A stretch of DNA of 64,000 bases, taken from contig NZ_CP023407.1 of assembly GCF_003665435.1 (NCBI RefSeq), positions 186,001 to 250,000 of the forward strand, read 5' to 3'. The position numbers were made by a program, and so were the translations under genes. Under the pieces are notes generated by a model. That model did no database searches, was not told where the DNA came from, and saw only the letters and a list, made by a program, of their open reading frames with translations. This document shows, piece by piece, positions 24,848 through 33,671 of the stretch; position 1 is the first letter of the stretch; each line of letters begins with the position of its first letter. The DNA comes from Streptomyces fungicidicus. GTDB lineage: Bacteria; Actinomycetota; Actinomycetes; Streptomycetales; Streptomycetaceae.

Positions 24848-25262
24848 CCGGTGTTGCGCTGCCTGCCCGGCCTCCACGGCGAAGCCGGGCGGGCCTCAGG
24901 GTCCGGCCCAGGGTTCCGTCGCTCCGGGACCGCTGCCGGCCCGTCGCCATCGAGCGACCACAGTTCGCCCGACACGATCCACTCCCCCGTCGCATTGACG
25001 ATCAACCATCGGACAGGCACAGAACGGGCCGGTCTCGATCACTCCCCCGTGTCCAAGTCCCTGCGCCGTATGCAGGAGGCCGGACTGCTCACCCGGGAGC
25101 CGGCCTCCCGCGACCGGCGGGTGGCTGCCACCACCTGCGCGCGCCTCATCGAGAAGTCGGTCAGGGACCACGGCCGACAGCCACCTGGCGAGTAAGCGGG
25201 CACGGAGAGCCGGCTGACGTGTCGGAACCACCCTCACCACCGGCGCCGGCCGGGTATTCAGG
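24848..25262. other. 415-base stretch with a possible MarR-like remnant
   Basis: No complete gene. The only coding-like signal is the winged-helix fragment near 25000-25195. Nothing else is recognised. Confidence 0.4.
24993..25195 (+). pseudogene. Remnant of a MarR-like regulator
   Basis: One frame reads 'LTINHRTGTERAGLDHSPVSKSLRRMQEAGLLTREPASRDRRVAATT', which resembles the recognition helix and wing of MarR-type regulators (STVSKALRRMEEAGL..REPDPxDRR). The N-terminal dimer helices and first HTH helix are missing or scrambled, and the tail is short. I take it as gene debris. A short translated peptide cannot be excluded. Confidence 0.35.
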
Positions 25263-25874
25263 TCACCGGGCCTCGCGACCAGTTACTGGAGGGGTGCGCT
25301 GCCGTGGACGTTCTCCCTGCGGCCCGAACATGATCAGGTATTCGACCGGTCCGTCGGATCCGGCGTTCGCGACTGCGTGGGGTGTACGGGTGTCGAATTC
25401 GACGACGTCCCCGGCGGTCAGGACGAGGTCCTGACCGCCGAGTGCGAGCCACAGCCGCCCGTACAGGACGCACAGCCACTCGTATCCCTCGTGGGACACC
25501 TGCCGGGGGCGCCCAGGCGGCTGGGCGACTGCGGGCAGGACGTGCTTGTGGGCGTGCAGGCCGCCGACGTAGCGGGTCAGCGGCAGCACCGCCTTGTCGT
25601 CGCCGAAGCTGTACGGCGCCGTGCTGCGGGGCTCGGCCGCAGGGTCGGGTGCGGTGCCGGCCAGCTCGTCCAGGCCGACTCCGTATTCCTTCGCCAACTG
25701 CAGCACCACCTCCAGGGTGGGCTTGCGCCGGCCGGTCTCGATCCGCGAGAGAGTGCTGGGCGAGATACCGGTCGCGCGGCAGACGTCGGAGAGTGTGACG
25801 CCGCGGCGCTCCCGCACGGCCCGCAGCCGGGGCCCCATCGCCGCCAGCGTCCGGGCCACGTCGTCTTCTGCCAC
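25263..25874 (-). CDS. XRE-family regulator with cupin domain
   Basis: 203 residues. HTH at about 10-65 ('LRAVRERRGVTLSDVCRATGISPSTLSRIETGRRKPTLEVVLQLAKEYG') is followed by a small cupin sensor ('SHEGYEWLCVLYGRLWLALGGQDLVLTAGDVVEFDTRTPHAVAN') carrying the Glu and His typical of the second cupin motif. Such proteins respond to small molecules or polyamines and act as repressors. GTG at 25874 has an AGGAAC site. It is divergent from the epoxide hydrolase gene across 142 bases, the likely target. Confidence 0.9.
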   Translation of the reverse strand: MAEDDVARTLAAMGPRLRAVRERRGVTLSDVCRATGISPSTLSRIETGRRKPTLEVVLQLAKEYGVGLDELAGTAPDPAAEPRSTAPYSFGDDKAVLPLTRYVGGLHAHKHVLPAVAQPPGRPRQVSHEGYEWLCVLYGRLWLALGGQDLVLTAGDVVEFDTRTPHAVANAGSDGPVEYLIMFGPQGERPRQRTPPVTGREAR

Positions 25875-26016
25875 GTTCCTGTTCCTTCCCGCCGTGCCGC
25901 TTCATCGCCCTGGCCTGCAAGCTTGCCAGGATGGCAACGCTTCTCGCACCCGGTGGCCGCCGCGCCGCATGATCAATGGGTATCCGCCGCCCATCCGCGA
26001 CCTGGGAGAACTCCCC

Positions 26017-27003
26017 ATGCAATCCGCGCCGACCACCGCACTTGGCCACCGCACCATCGAGGCACCTGCCGGGCGCCTGCACCTGGCCGTGCAGGGCACC
26101 GGCCCGCTGGTCCTGCTCGTGCACGGTTTCCCCGAGTCCTGGTACTCCTGGCGCCGCCAGCTCCCGGCCCTCGCCGCGGCGGGGTACAGGGCAGTGGCGA
26201 TCGACGTACGCGGCTACGGCCGCTCCTCCAAGCCCGCCGCGACCGACGCCTACCGCATGCTCGACCTGGTGGAGGACAACGTCGCCGTCGTGCGCGCCCT
26301 CGGCGAGGAGAGCGCGGTGATCGTCGGCCACGACTGGGGCTCCAACATCGCCGCCGCCTCCGCCCTGCTCCACCCCGGAGTCTTCCGCGCGGTCGGCTTG
26401 CTGAGCGTCCCGTACGCGCCGCCCGGCGGCCCCCGCCCCACCGACGTCTTCGGCAGGATCGGCGGCCCCGAGCAGGAGTTCTACGTCTCCTACTTCCAGC
26501 AGCCCGGCCGCGCCGAGGCGGAGATCGAGCCCGACGTCCGGGGCTGGCTCGCCGGGTTCTACGCGGCGCTGTCCGGCGACACCATGCCCGCCGAGGGCGA
26601 GCCCGACCCGCATTTCGTCGCCCGAGGCGGTCGGCTGCGCGACCGCTTCCCCGCCGGCCCGCTCCCGGCCTGGCTGAGCGAGGAGGACCTCGACGTCTAC
26701 GCCGGGGAGTTCGAACGCACCGGCCTGACCGGCGCCCTGAACCGGTACCGCAACATGGACCGCGACTGGGAGGACCTCGCCCCTCACCGCGGAGCCCCGA
26801 TCACACAGCCCGCCCTGTTCGTCGGCGGCGCACTGGACGCCTCCACCGCCTGGATGGCCGACGCCATCGACGCCTACCCCACCACCCTCCCCGCCCTGTC
26901 CGCCTCCCACCTCCTGGACGGCTGCGGCCACTGGATCCAGCAGGAACGCCCCACCGAGGTCAACAGCCTGCTGACCGACTGGCTCGCCACGATCCAGGAC
27001 TGA
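26017..27003 (+). CDS. Epoxide hydrolase-type alpha/beta hydrolase
   Basis: 328 residues. Oxyanion motif HGFPESW at about residue 36; nucleophile Asp in 'VIVGHDWGSNIAAA' (the HDWG elbow is characteristic of epoxide hydrolases and haloalkane dehalogenases rather than esterases); cap-domain tyrosines in 'EFYVSYFQQ' and 'LNRYRNMD'; and the catalytic His in 'LLDGCGHWIQQE'. It should open epoxides to diols in the cytoplasm. ATG at 26017 has a GGGAGAA site 6 bases upstream; the frame is open further upstream, over the divergent regulator. It is probably controlled by the XRE-cupin protein. Confidence 0.9.
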   Translation: MQSAPTTALGHRTIEAPAGRLHLAVQGTGPLVLLVHGFPESWYSWRRQLPALAAAGYRAVAIDVRGYGRSSKPAATDAYRMLDLVEDNVAVVRALGEESAVIVGHDWGSNIAAASALLHPGVFRAVGLLSVPYAPPGGPRPTDVFGRIGGPEQEFYVSYFQQPGRAEAEIEPDVRGWLAGFYAALSGDTMPAEGEPDPHFVARGGRLRDRFPAGPLPAWLSEEDLDVYAGEFERTGLTGALNRYRNMDRDWEDLAPHRGAPITQPALFVGGALDASTAWMADAIDAYPTTLPALSASHLLDGCGHWIQQERPTEVNSLLTDWLATIQD

Positions 27004-27047
27004 ACCACACGGCCTGCCCGGCAGCTTGACGGCACGCCTCGATCGGC

Positions 27048-27192
27048 CGCGCCAAGGCAGCACTCGCCCGCAACTACACCGACAGTCGACCGAGCCTTGC
27101 CCTGAGGGCCCCCGGGGTCGCGGTCCAACAGGCTCAGTGCTATCTCAATCAGGCCATAGGCGCAGGCCTGGACGAGGACGGAGACTTCAGCC
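27048..27192 (+). pseudogene. Possible remnant of a 3-hydroxyisobutyrate-dehydrogenase-type gene
   Basis: One frame reads 'KAALARNYTDSRPSLALRAPG' then 'YLNQAIGAGLDEDGDFSQ'. This resembles the end of the C-terminal helical domain of beta-hydroxyacid dehydrogenases (A-x-NY-x-P-x-F-x-LxL ... YxxAxxxGxGDEDFS) with the middle deleted. The match is short, so this is tentative. Confidence 0.3.
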
Positions 27193-27324
27193 AGTCACAC
27201 AATCCGCAACAAGGGACTTCCAGCGATGTGCCGGCATCGTCGTCCACGGTCGCATCGGAGCCCACACCTGGTCGTTCCTTTCCTTCTGGGCCAACGCACC
27301 AGATGCCCCCTTCTGTTGACGGGC

Positions 27325-27490
27325 AACCTCTCCGGCGACATCCTCAGCGACCTCGCCGCCGCGGTCGCCGGGTCCATCGGCATCGCCCCGGCCACCCGCG
27401 GGCCGCCAAGGATGTCACCGACGCGATCGCCGCAGTACTCGCCAAGACCGACACCCGCACCCGCGACCTCGGCGGCACCTCAACCAAGAG
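27325..27490 (+). pseudogene. Remnant of an isopropylmalate/tartrate dehydrogenase-type gene
   Basis: Frame one reads 'GNLSGDILSDLAAAVAGSIGIAPATRG' (27325-27402), the near-invariant NLFGDILSDLAAAxxGxxGxAPS block of the isocitrate/isopropylmalate/tartrate dehydrogenase superfamily. About 5 bases later a second frame reads 'KDVTDAIAAVLAKTDTRTRDLGGT' (27408-27489), matching the family C-terminus (VxxAVxxxL..G.RT.DLGG). The roughly 60 residues that normally separate them, including the EPVHGSAP segment, are gone. It is clearly a broken gene. Confidence 0.6.
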
Positions 27491-27608
27491 AGGTCCCCGA
27501 TCCGCGGCCCGTGCCGGACGTGACCGGAGGTGATTCCGCAGGGCGGAGCAACTCACCGGTGGTGTCGTGGAGCGGGCTCACGGCGCTCAGGCCTCCTATC
27601 GTCATTCC

Positions 27609-29378
27609 ATGAGGCATGGTCGGGGCCAACGGGAGAGCAGCGATCGGCAGCACCGATCGTCGCGTTGCTATCTGTCGGTGGTGTGGTATCTGTGGGCCGT
27701 CGCTTTCCTCAACTTCCTCGCCGCGGTATGGGTCTCTTTCGGCAACGACATCCGGCGCCACAACGACGACGAGTTTTTCACGCCTTACCTGCTGACGGCG
27801 GGCTTCTTCTCCGGCGCCGTCTCGCTTTTCCTGGCTGTCACCATGCGGCGTCGCAAGCGTGCGGCGTGGATCCTCAATCTGGTGCTCGCCGGTCTGATTC
27901 TGGCTCTGAGTGCCCTGGCGATGGGACTGCCGGTCTACCGGCAGCATGCTCAGAACTGGTTCTCGGTGTTCCTCACCGCGCTATTCGCAGCCACCCTGCT
28001 CTGTGGGCGGCGCGAGTTCTACGCGAAGGGCGACCAGTCCAATCCGAAGCTGGCGGCTTCGGTCGCGGTGGGGGGATTCCTGACGTGTTCGCTGCTTGCC
28101 GCCGCACTCGTCACGGTGACCAACACGGATCCGGACGCCGGGCGCTCCAAATTCCTGGAGCGTTGGCACTACGGAGTGCTCCGCATGGTCTCCCTCGCCT
28201 ACGAGGACGTTCGCTTCGGGGCCATCACCACCCCCAACTGGGCCAATGTGCTGATCAACCTCATGAGCACGGTGCTGGTCCTGCTGGTCCTGTACGCGGC
28301 GTTCCGCTCCCGGCGGGTTGTCGACGCCATGACCGGAGAAGATCTGCGAGGCCTGCGCGCGCTGCTGGAGCGGCACGGGGAACGCGACTCCCTGGGGTAT
28401 TTCGCGCTGCGGCGCGACAAGAGCGTCGTCTGGTCCCCGTCGCGCAAGTCCGCCCTGACCTACCGAGTGGTGAGCGGGGTGTCACTGGCGTCCGGTGACC
28501 CGATCGGCGATCCGGAGGCCTGGCCGGGGGTGATCGACCGCTGGCTCGCCCAGGCCCGCGAGCACGGGTGGACCCCGGCCGTGATCGGTGCGAGCGAGGA
28601 AGGCGGCACCGTCTACGCCCGGCACGGTCTGAACGCCCTCGAACTGGGCGACGAGGCCATCGTCGACCTCGGTGAGTTCACCCTCGAAGGCCGAGCCATG
28701 CGCGGTGTGCGCCAGGCTTACCACCGTATCGAACGAGCGGGCTACACCGTTCGGGTCCGCCGGCACGCGGACATCCCGCCGCGGGAGATGGCCGAGCTGA
28801 TCCGGCTCGCGGACGACTGGCGCGACGGTGAGACGGAACGTGGCTTCTCCATGGCGCTGGGCCGCCTCGGCGACCCGCAGGACGGCCGCTGCGTCATGGT
28901 GCTGTGCCATGACGAAGAACGTCCGCGCGGCCTGCTCAGCTTCGTGCCCTGGGGCGATCAAGGGCTTTCCCTGGATCTGATGCGCCGCGACCGCGACTCC
29001 GAGAACGGCCTCTTCGAATTCATGGTGCTGAAACTGATCCAGGGCGCCGACGAGTTCGGAATCCGTCAGATCTCCCTGAATTTCGCGATGTTCCGCTCCG
29101 TCTTCGAGCGCGGCTCCCGGCTCGGCGCGGGCCCGGTGCTGCGACTGTGGCGCTCGTTGCTCAGCTTCTTCTCCCGCTGGTGGCAGATCGAGTCGCTGTA
29201 CCGCGCCAACGCCAAGTACCGGCCCATCTGGGAACCGCGCTATCTGCTCTTCGAGAAGAGCGCCGACCTGCTGCGCATCACCGTGGCGAGCGCCCGCGCC
29301 GAGGGTTTCCTCGAGGCGCCGGGACTGCCGAAATGGCTCAACCGGCAGCATGTGAGAAATGCGGACCCTGGGCATTGA
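27609..29378 (+). CDS. MprF-like lysyl-phosphatidylglycerol synthetase-type membrane protein
   Basis: 589 residues. The first 240 carry about six membrane helices (VVWYLWAVAFLNFLAAVWV, LLTAGFFSGAVSLFLAV, LVLAGLILALSALAMGL, WSVFLTALFAATLL region, VGGFLTCSLLAAALV, LINLMSTVLVLLVLYAAF). The C-terminal 330 form a DUF2156/MprF catalytic GNAT-like domain ('RDKSVVWSPSRKSALTYRVVSGVSLASGDPIGDPEAW', 'YHRIERAGYTVRVRRHADI', 'DLMRRDRDSENGLFEFMVLKLI'). It would transfer an aminoacyl group from tRNA to a phospholipid, changing surface charge. Family members lacking a tRNA-synthetase domain are common in Streptomyces. An alternative GTG lies at 27567. Confidence 0.82.
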   Translation: MRHGRGQRESSDRQHRSSRCYLSVVWYLWAVAFLNFLAAVWVSFGNDIRRHNDDEFFTPYLLTAGFFSGAVSLFLAVTMRRRKRAAWILNLVLAGLILALSALAMGLPVYRQHAQNWFSVFLTALFAATLLCGRREFYAKGDQSNPKLAASVAVGGFLTCSLLAAALVTVTNTDPDAGRSKFLERWHYGVLRMVSLAYEDVRFGAITTPNWANVLINLMSTVLVLLVLYAAFRSRRVVDAMTGEDLRGLRALLERHGERDSLGYFALRRDKSVVWSPSRKSALTYRVVSGVSLASGDPIGDPEAWPGVIDRWLAQAREHGWTPAVIGASEEGGTVYARHGLNALELGDEAIVDLGEFTLEGRAMRGVRQAYHRIERAGYTVRVRRHADIPPREMAELIRLADDWRDGETERGFSMALGRLGDPQDGRCVMVLCHDEERPRGLLSFVPWGDQGLSLDLMRRDRDSENGLFEFMVLKLIQGADEFGIRQISLNFAMFRSVFERGSRLGAGPVLRLWRSLLSFFSRWWQIESLYRANAKYRPIWEPRYLLFEKSADLLRITVASARAEGFLEAPGLPKWLNRQHVRNADPGH

Positions 29379-29494
29379 CACCTTCTCTCCTCAAGGGGGG
29401 ATCTCCCCGCCTTCCGCGGTGGTCGGGCCTCCGTGTGAGTGTCTGCCGGTGGTGCCTGCCCCGCCCTGAAGCAAACGCCCGTTCTGATAGCGGC

Positions 29495-31447
29495 ATGACC
29501 CTCGACCGGCCGATGTACCGCGTCAAGCGACACCTCCTCGGCAAACCGCTCACCACGGAACGTGTCAGCGAGGAGAAACTGAGCAACCGGACCGCGCTCG
29601 GTGTGCTTGCGTCCGACTGCATCAGCTCTTCGGCGTACGGCTCCGAGGAGATGCTCCGTGTCCTCGTGCCGGTCGTCGGAACAGCCGCCTTCACCATGGT
29701 CATGCCGGTGACCGGCGCGATCCTGCTGGTGCTGCTGCTTCTGACGCTCTGCTACAGCGATGTCGTGACCATCTACACCCGGGCCGGGGGCTCCTACGTG
29801 GTCGCCCGGGAAAATTTCGGGCCGGATGTCGCACAGGTCGCCGCCGTGGCTCTGCTCGTCGACTACATCGTCACCGTCGCCGTCCAGGTCTCCGCCGGCA
29901 CCAACGCCCTGATCTCGCTCGCTCACCTGGCCGGCAACGGCTGGACGGGCCTGGACCATCTGCAGTTGCCGGTCTCGGTGGCGGTCATCGTTCTGCTCGC
30001 TTACGGGAATCTGCGCGGAGTCCGCGAGGCGGGCCGGATGTTCGCGTTGCCCGCCTATCTCTTCATGGCCGCCATCGGTCTCGTCCTCTTCATGGCGGCC
30101 GTACGCGCGGCGACGGGCGGGCTGCCGCGGGCGGATCTCAACGCCCCCGGTGTCGTGCCGCTGGGCACTCCCGGCCACGGGTGGCTCTACGGAGCCTCGC
30201 TCTTCATCGTGTTGCGTTCCTTCGCCAACGGAGGGTCCTCCCTCACCGGGCTCGAAGCGATCTCGAACGGCATCTCCGCCTTCCGTGAACCGCAGGGCCG
30301 CAACGCCCGCCGCACGCTGATCGCCATGAGCTGTGTGCTCGCTGTCCTGGTCCTGGGTGTCTCCACCCTGGCGCACTACACCCACGCCGTCCCGTACATC
30401 GACGGCACACCGACCGTCATCGCACAGGAGGCACGGCTCGCTTTCGGGAGCGGCACGGTGGGGACCGCCGGGCTGGTCTTCGTGCAGCTGTCGACCGCCC
30501 TGGTCCTCTACACCGGCGCGAACACCCCCTTCACCGGCTTCCCATTCCTGGCCAGCTTCGTCGCGCAGGACCGGTTCCTGCCGCGGCTGCTGACCCGGCG
30601 CGGGCACCGGCTGGCGTTCTCCAACGGCATCATCGCGCTCGCTGTTCTCTCGCTGGCCCTGCTGCTCGTGACAGGTGCCAGCGTGGACAAGCTGGTGGCT
30701 CTGTACGCGATCGGCGTGTTCACCGCCTTCGCCATGGCCGGGTCCGGTCTCACCGCCTACCACCTGCGCCGACGCGAGCCGCTGCGCCGGGTGAAGATCA
30801 CGGTCAACATGCTTGCGGCGATCATCTCCGCGGCAGTCGTGCTGATCTTCGCCGTCACCAAGTTCACCGAGGGCGCCTGGCTGGTCGTCGTGGTATTCCC
30901 TCTGGGCGTGTGGGCGCTGATCAGGATCAACCGCGAATACCGGCACGAGGCCGCCGCTCTGCAGCGGCTTCCCACGGGCGCGGACCGGCCGCGTGCACGC
31001 CGTCACCAAGTGTTCGTCCTGGTCGAGACGCTTGACCTGGCCACACTGAAGGCACTGCGGTACGCGCACGAGCTGCGGCCCGACAGGGTCCAAGCGGTGC
31101 ACCTGGCGGTCGACGAAGCGCACGCACGGCGACTGTCCGCCGTCTGGGAGTCGACCTCCGCGACCTCGGTCGAGCTGGAACTGGTGGCCTGCCCGGACCG
31201 TCGGCTGCGGCACGCTATGAGGGAGCTGGCCCTCCGCACCACACAGGACGGGGAAACCTCGCTGACGGTACTCGTGCCACGGCGGATGTACACCAACGTA
31301 CTCGGCAAGCTCCTCCACCGGGGCACCGGCGAGACGATGGCAAGGGCTCTGGGGCAGCTGCCGCACGTCGCGGTGACGATCCTGCCGTTCGACGCATCAC
31401 GCGCCGTGCGGCTGCTGGAATCGGGCCATGTGCCCGAGCTGGACTGA
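29495..31447 (+). CDS. KimA-like APC-family potassium importer
   Basis: 650 residues. Twelve membrane helices (about residues 45-480) are followed by a soluble domain. The sequence follows Bacillus KimA closely in pattern: 'LGVLASDCISSSAYGSEEML' keeps the Asp and Tyr of the K+ site, 'LLVDYIVTVAVQVSAGTNAL' keeps the second Asp, and 'AGGSYVVARENFGP' and 'RGHRLAFSNGIIALA' are also shared. KimA imports K+ with protons and is shut by cyclic di-AMP. An amino-acid permease role is the alternative. ATG at 29495 lacks a clear ribosome site. The gene follows the MprF-like gene by 116 bases. Confidence 0.8.
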   Translation: MTLDRPMYRVKRHLLGKPLTTERVSEEKLSNRTALGVLASDCISSSAYGSEEMLRVLVPVVGTAAFTMVMPVTGAILLVLLLLTLCYSDVVTIYTRAGGSYVVARENFGPDVAQVAAVALLVDYIVTVAVQVSAGTNALISLAHLAGNGWTGLDHLQLPVSVAVIVLLAYGNLRGVREAGRMFALPAYLFMAAIGLVLFMAAVRAATGGLPRADLNAPGVVPLGTPGHGWLYGASLFIVLRSFANGGSSLTGLEAISNGISAFREPQGRNARRTLIAMSCVLAVLVLGVSTLAHYTHAVPYIDGTPTVIAQEARLAFGSGTVGTAGLVFVQLSTALVLYTGANTPFTGFPFLASFVAQDRFLPRLLTRRGHRLAFSNGIIALAVLSLALLLVTGASVDKLVALYAIGVFTAFAMAGSGLTAYHLRRREPLRRVKITVNMLAAIISAAVVLIFAVTKFTEGAWLVVVVFPLGVWALIRINREYRHEAAALQRLPTGADRPRARRHQVFVLVETLDLATLKALRYAHELRPDRVQAVHLAVDEAHARRLSAVWESTSATSVELELVACPDRRLRHAMRELALRTTQDGETSLTVLVPRRMYTNVLGKLLHRGTGETMARALGQLPHVAVTILPFDASRAVRLLESGHVPELD

Positions 31448-31501
31448 GGGCTCCTTCCTGGTGTGTGGCGGGGCGGGCGGTGGGTTGCGATGTCCTGCGG
31501 G

Positions 31502-32062
31502 TCAGCGTCGGCCGCGGGGCGCGGGAGCGCCGGGCCGTGGGGCGGCCGCGGGGAGGGCGTTCGCGTCGGCCCGCCGCGCCGTCAGCGACTCGCGCGCAGC
31601 CTGACGGGTGTGCCTGCGGCGCCAGTAGGGGTTGTCGTGGGACAGACCGCCGGAGACTCTGCCGTACATCCCGAAGGTCGCGATGAGCAGGCCCATGACG
31701 TAACTGAACATGACGTTCGTCATGGAGAAGTCGAGGATGTTGGCGGGCCGGTCGAGGATGAAGGTGTGCGCGAAGCCGCTCAGGAGGAACAGGATCCCCA
31801 CCACCATGTTCACCGTGGAGGCGAGGTTGCCGCCGATGCCTGCGGCGACGAGCAGCAGAAGTCCGAACACCAGGGAGATCAGGCTGAGCAGGCCGTTGGT
31901 CGACATGCCCGCGATACGCGTGCCGTCGGTGTCGAAGGGGCTGAGCCTGTCGGCGAAGCCGAGGGCTCCGAAGACGAGCAGGACCACGCCGCAGCCACCG
32001 GCACCGTAGCGGTACACGGTGGCCAGGCGGTGGTCGACGGGAAGTTCTTCACGCAGTCTCAT
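31502..32062 (-). CDS. DUF4383-family membrane protein
   Basis: 186 residues with four membrane helices in the first 150 ('GGCGVVLLVFGALGFADRL', 'LLSLISLVFGLLLLVAAGIGG', 'VNMVVGILFLLSGFAHTF', 'MFSYVMGLLIATFGMYG') and an Arg/Ala/Pro-rich cytoplasmic tail. The pattern matches DUF4383, small actinobacterial membrane proteins with no known function that are often seen in stress-linked regions. ATG at 32062 has an AGGCAGGA site. Its 3' end faces the KimA-like gene. Confidence 0.82.
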   Translation of the reverse strand: MRLREELPVDHRLATVYRYGAGGCGVVLLVFGALGFADRLSPFDTDGTRIAGMSTNGLLSLISLVFGLLLLVAAGIGGNLASTVNMVVGILFLLSGFAHTFILDRPANILDFSMTNVMFSYVMGLLIATFGMYGRVSGGLSHDNPYWRRRHTRQAARESLTARRADANALPAAAPRPGAPAPRGRR

Positions 32063-32203
32063 CGCGGATCCTGCCTTCTGGGGGGAGTGGGTACTGGCCC
32101 CGGCTGCGGGCTGTGGCGTCGTCGACGTACTTGTCCGCTGTTTCGGATCGGCGATGTCGTTCGGTTGCAGTTTGCGTCGATACCCCCCTCATTCGGACCC
32201 GCG

Positions 32204-32473
32204 TCAGTCGGCCGCTTCGCCTCGGCGGCGAGCCCGCGCCCGTTCGCCCGTTCGCTGCGCCTTGCCGATGAGCCGTTCCCGGCCCCAGGACATCAGGAGG
32301 GCCAGCGGGGTGGCGAGCAGACCGATCAGCAGGGCGGGGCCCCAGTCCATGCCTTCCCTCCGGTAGCGCATGAACAAGACGACGACGGCGTAGGTCAACA
32401 CGACGATCAGGGCGTTCTTCAGGGGCTTCGGCAGTGTCATGAGCCCGCGCGTGCCCCTCTTCCCCGGGGGCAT
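32204..32473 (-). CDS. Small two-helix membrane protein
   Basis: 89 residues with two hydrophobic helices (NALIVVLTYAVVVLFM and ALLIGLLATPLALLMSW) and basic ends (MPPGKRGTRG; GKAQRTGERARARRRGE). No domain is recognised. ATG at 32473 is preferred for an AAGGA site about 8 bases upstream; an in-frame GTG at 32488 would add five residues. It lies 141 bases upstream of the DUF4383 gene in the same direction. Confidence 0.65.
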   Translation of the reverse strand: MPPGKRGTRGLMTLPKPLKNALIVVLTYAVVVLFMRYRREGMDWGPALLIGLLATPLALLMSWGRERLIGKAQRTGERARARRRGEAAD

Positions 32474-32553
32474 GGCGGAATCCTTCACCTCACTTCCCGG
32501 GACTCACGCCGTCCCGGGGCGCGGCGGCCCACGCGTCCGCTGGACGGACGACG

Positions 32554-33267
32554 CTATCCAGGCTCCTGTCTCCCCCGCGGGCCGTCGGGCGCCTGGGCCC
32601 AGGCCAGCAGTTCAGGGGCGTCCAGCGCCGGTATCCAGAGGTCGGCGCCGGTGGCGCCGTCACCCGGCGGCTGGGGGCCGACGCCCAGGACCCGCAGGCC
32701 GGCCCGGCGGGCGGCTTCCACGCCGGTCAGGGAGTCCTCCACCGCGAGCGCCCGGTGGGGCGGGACACCGCAGAGCCGGGCCGCCACGGCGTAGACGTCC
32801 GGGTGCGGCTTGGGGCGTACGCGGTCCCCGGGGTCGGGGACGACGATGTACCGGAAGTGTGCGCTCAGTCCGGCCCGCTCCAGGCTGCCCTCGACCACCA
32901 CCCTCGGGCAGTTGCTGGCCACCGCCAGCGGCAGCCGGCCGGAGAGCAGCCGTACGAGCCGCGCCGCACCCGGCATCGTCACCGGTTCCTCGGTGACGAG
33001 TGCCAGGAAGTGGTCGAGAAGCGCGGCTGTCAGGTCCTCGATCAGTTCGGGCTTGTGCACGGACTGCGCCATGAGCCGGCCGCAGTCCTCGTAGTGCAGG
33101 CCCAGGGCCTGCTCCGCGAACCCGGGCGGTGGTTGAAGTCCGTGCTCCCGGAAGGCCAGGCTGCGGGCCTCCTGCCAGTGGCGTTCGCTGTCCATCAGGG
33201 TGCCGTCGCAGTCGAAGACGACGGCCTCGGGCGACCAGTTGAGCAAGTGGTCGTCTGTGGCGGACAC
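32554..33267 (-). CDS. HAD-superfamily phosphatase (beta-phosphoglucomutase-like)
   Basis: 237 residues. HAD motif I is 'VVFDCDGTLMDSE' with the nucleophile Asp, motif II 'LAVASNCPRVVV' with Ser, and motif III/IV 'RPKPHPDVY' with Lys followed by 'ALAVEDSLTGVEAARRAG'. The helical cap between motifs I and II makes it a subclass IA enzyme of the phosphoglycolate-phosphatase/beta-phosphoglucomutase type. It acts on a small phosphorylated metabolite; which one cannot be said. GTG at 33267 has a GGAGG site, better than the upstream start at 33303. A fragment of a second copy lies at 36879-36985. Confidence 0.9.
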   Translation of the reverse strand: MSATDDHLLNWSPEAVVFDCDGTLMDSERHWQEARSLAFREHGLQPPPGFAEQALGLHYEDCGRLMAQSVHKPELIEDLTAALLDHFLALVTEEPVTMPGAARLVRLLSGRLPLAVASNCPRVVVEGSLERAGLSAHFRYIVVPDPGDRVRPKPHPDVYAVAARLCGVPPHRALAVEDSLTGVEAARRAGLRVLGVGPQPPGDGATGADLWIPALDAPELLAWAQAPDGPRGRQEPG

Positions 33268-33671
33268 AGGGCCTCCTTCGCCTCTGCGCGCACACGCACG
33301 CACGCATGCGGCATTTCCGGCTATCCGCTGGAAACGGAAAGATAGTGACCGCTACGTTATTTCCGTCCAGGCAAATCGGGCAATAACCCTTTTCGGTGAC
33401 TCGGCCGGCGCCGGAAACGACCTTCGGCCGTCTGACGTCAGCGGCGGTGACGTCGCTGTGTGCGGTCAACCCAGCCCCCTTGCACATGCGTTGAGGCGAG
33501 GGCGCGGGCTCGGCGTCACTCCGAACACATGGCGTCCGTTACCATTCGCGCGCGTTCCCATTCGAAAGAAATCCGTAATTACCGCACGGAAGTGGCCGTT
33601 CGGGCTCCAGGCGTACGCGGGCGCACTAAATTCGTGACCGGCGTAAAAACAGAGCGAGGGCGGACGGGACG
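33268..33671. promoter_or_regulatory. AT-richer intergenic region before the ScbR-like gene
   Basis: 404 bases without a gene, with lower GC than its surroundings. It contains a 7-base inverted repeat, ACGGAAA (33334-33340) with TTTCCGT (33360-33366), plus nearby copies of the same element (TTTCC at 33314-33318, GGAAA at 33330-33334, GGAAA at 33414-33418). Such an array could be an operator region for the divergent HAD gene and the TetR gene. No clear autoregulator box is recognised. Confidence 0.4.

Larger units (their letters stand above)
27004..27608. other. 605-base stretch of catabolic gene debris
   Basis: No intact gene. It holds two degraded same-strand fragments, listed separately, one like a hydroxyisobutyrate dehydrogenase C-terminus and one like an isopropylmalate/tartrate dehydrogenase C-terminus. 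Confidence 0.5.

Noticed and set aside
29379..29494. Cyclic di-AMP (ydaO-type) riboswitch upstream of the KimA-like gene
   Set aside because: The gap is only 116 bases, and I cannot see the conserved helices of that riboswitch.
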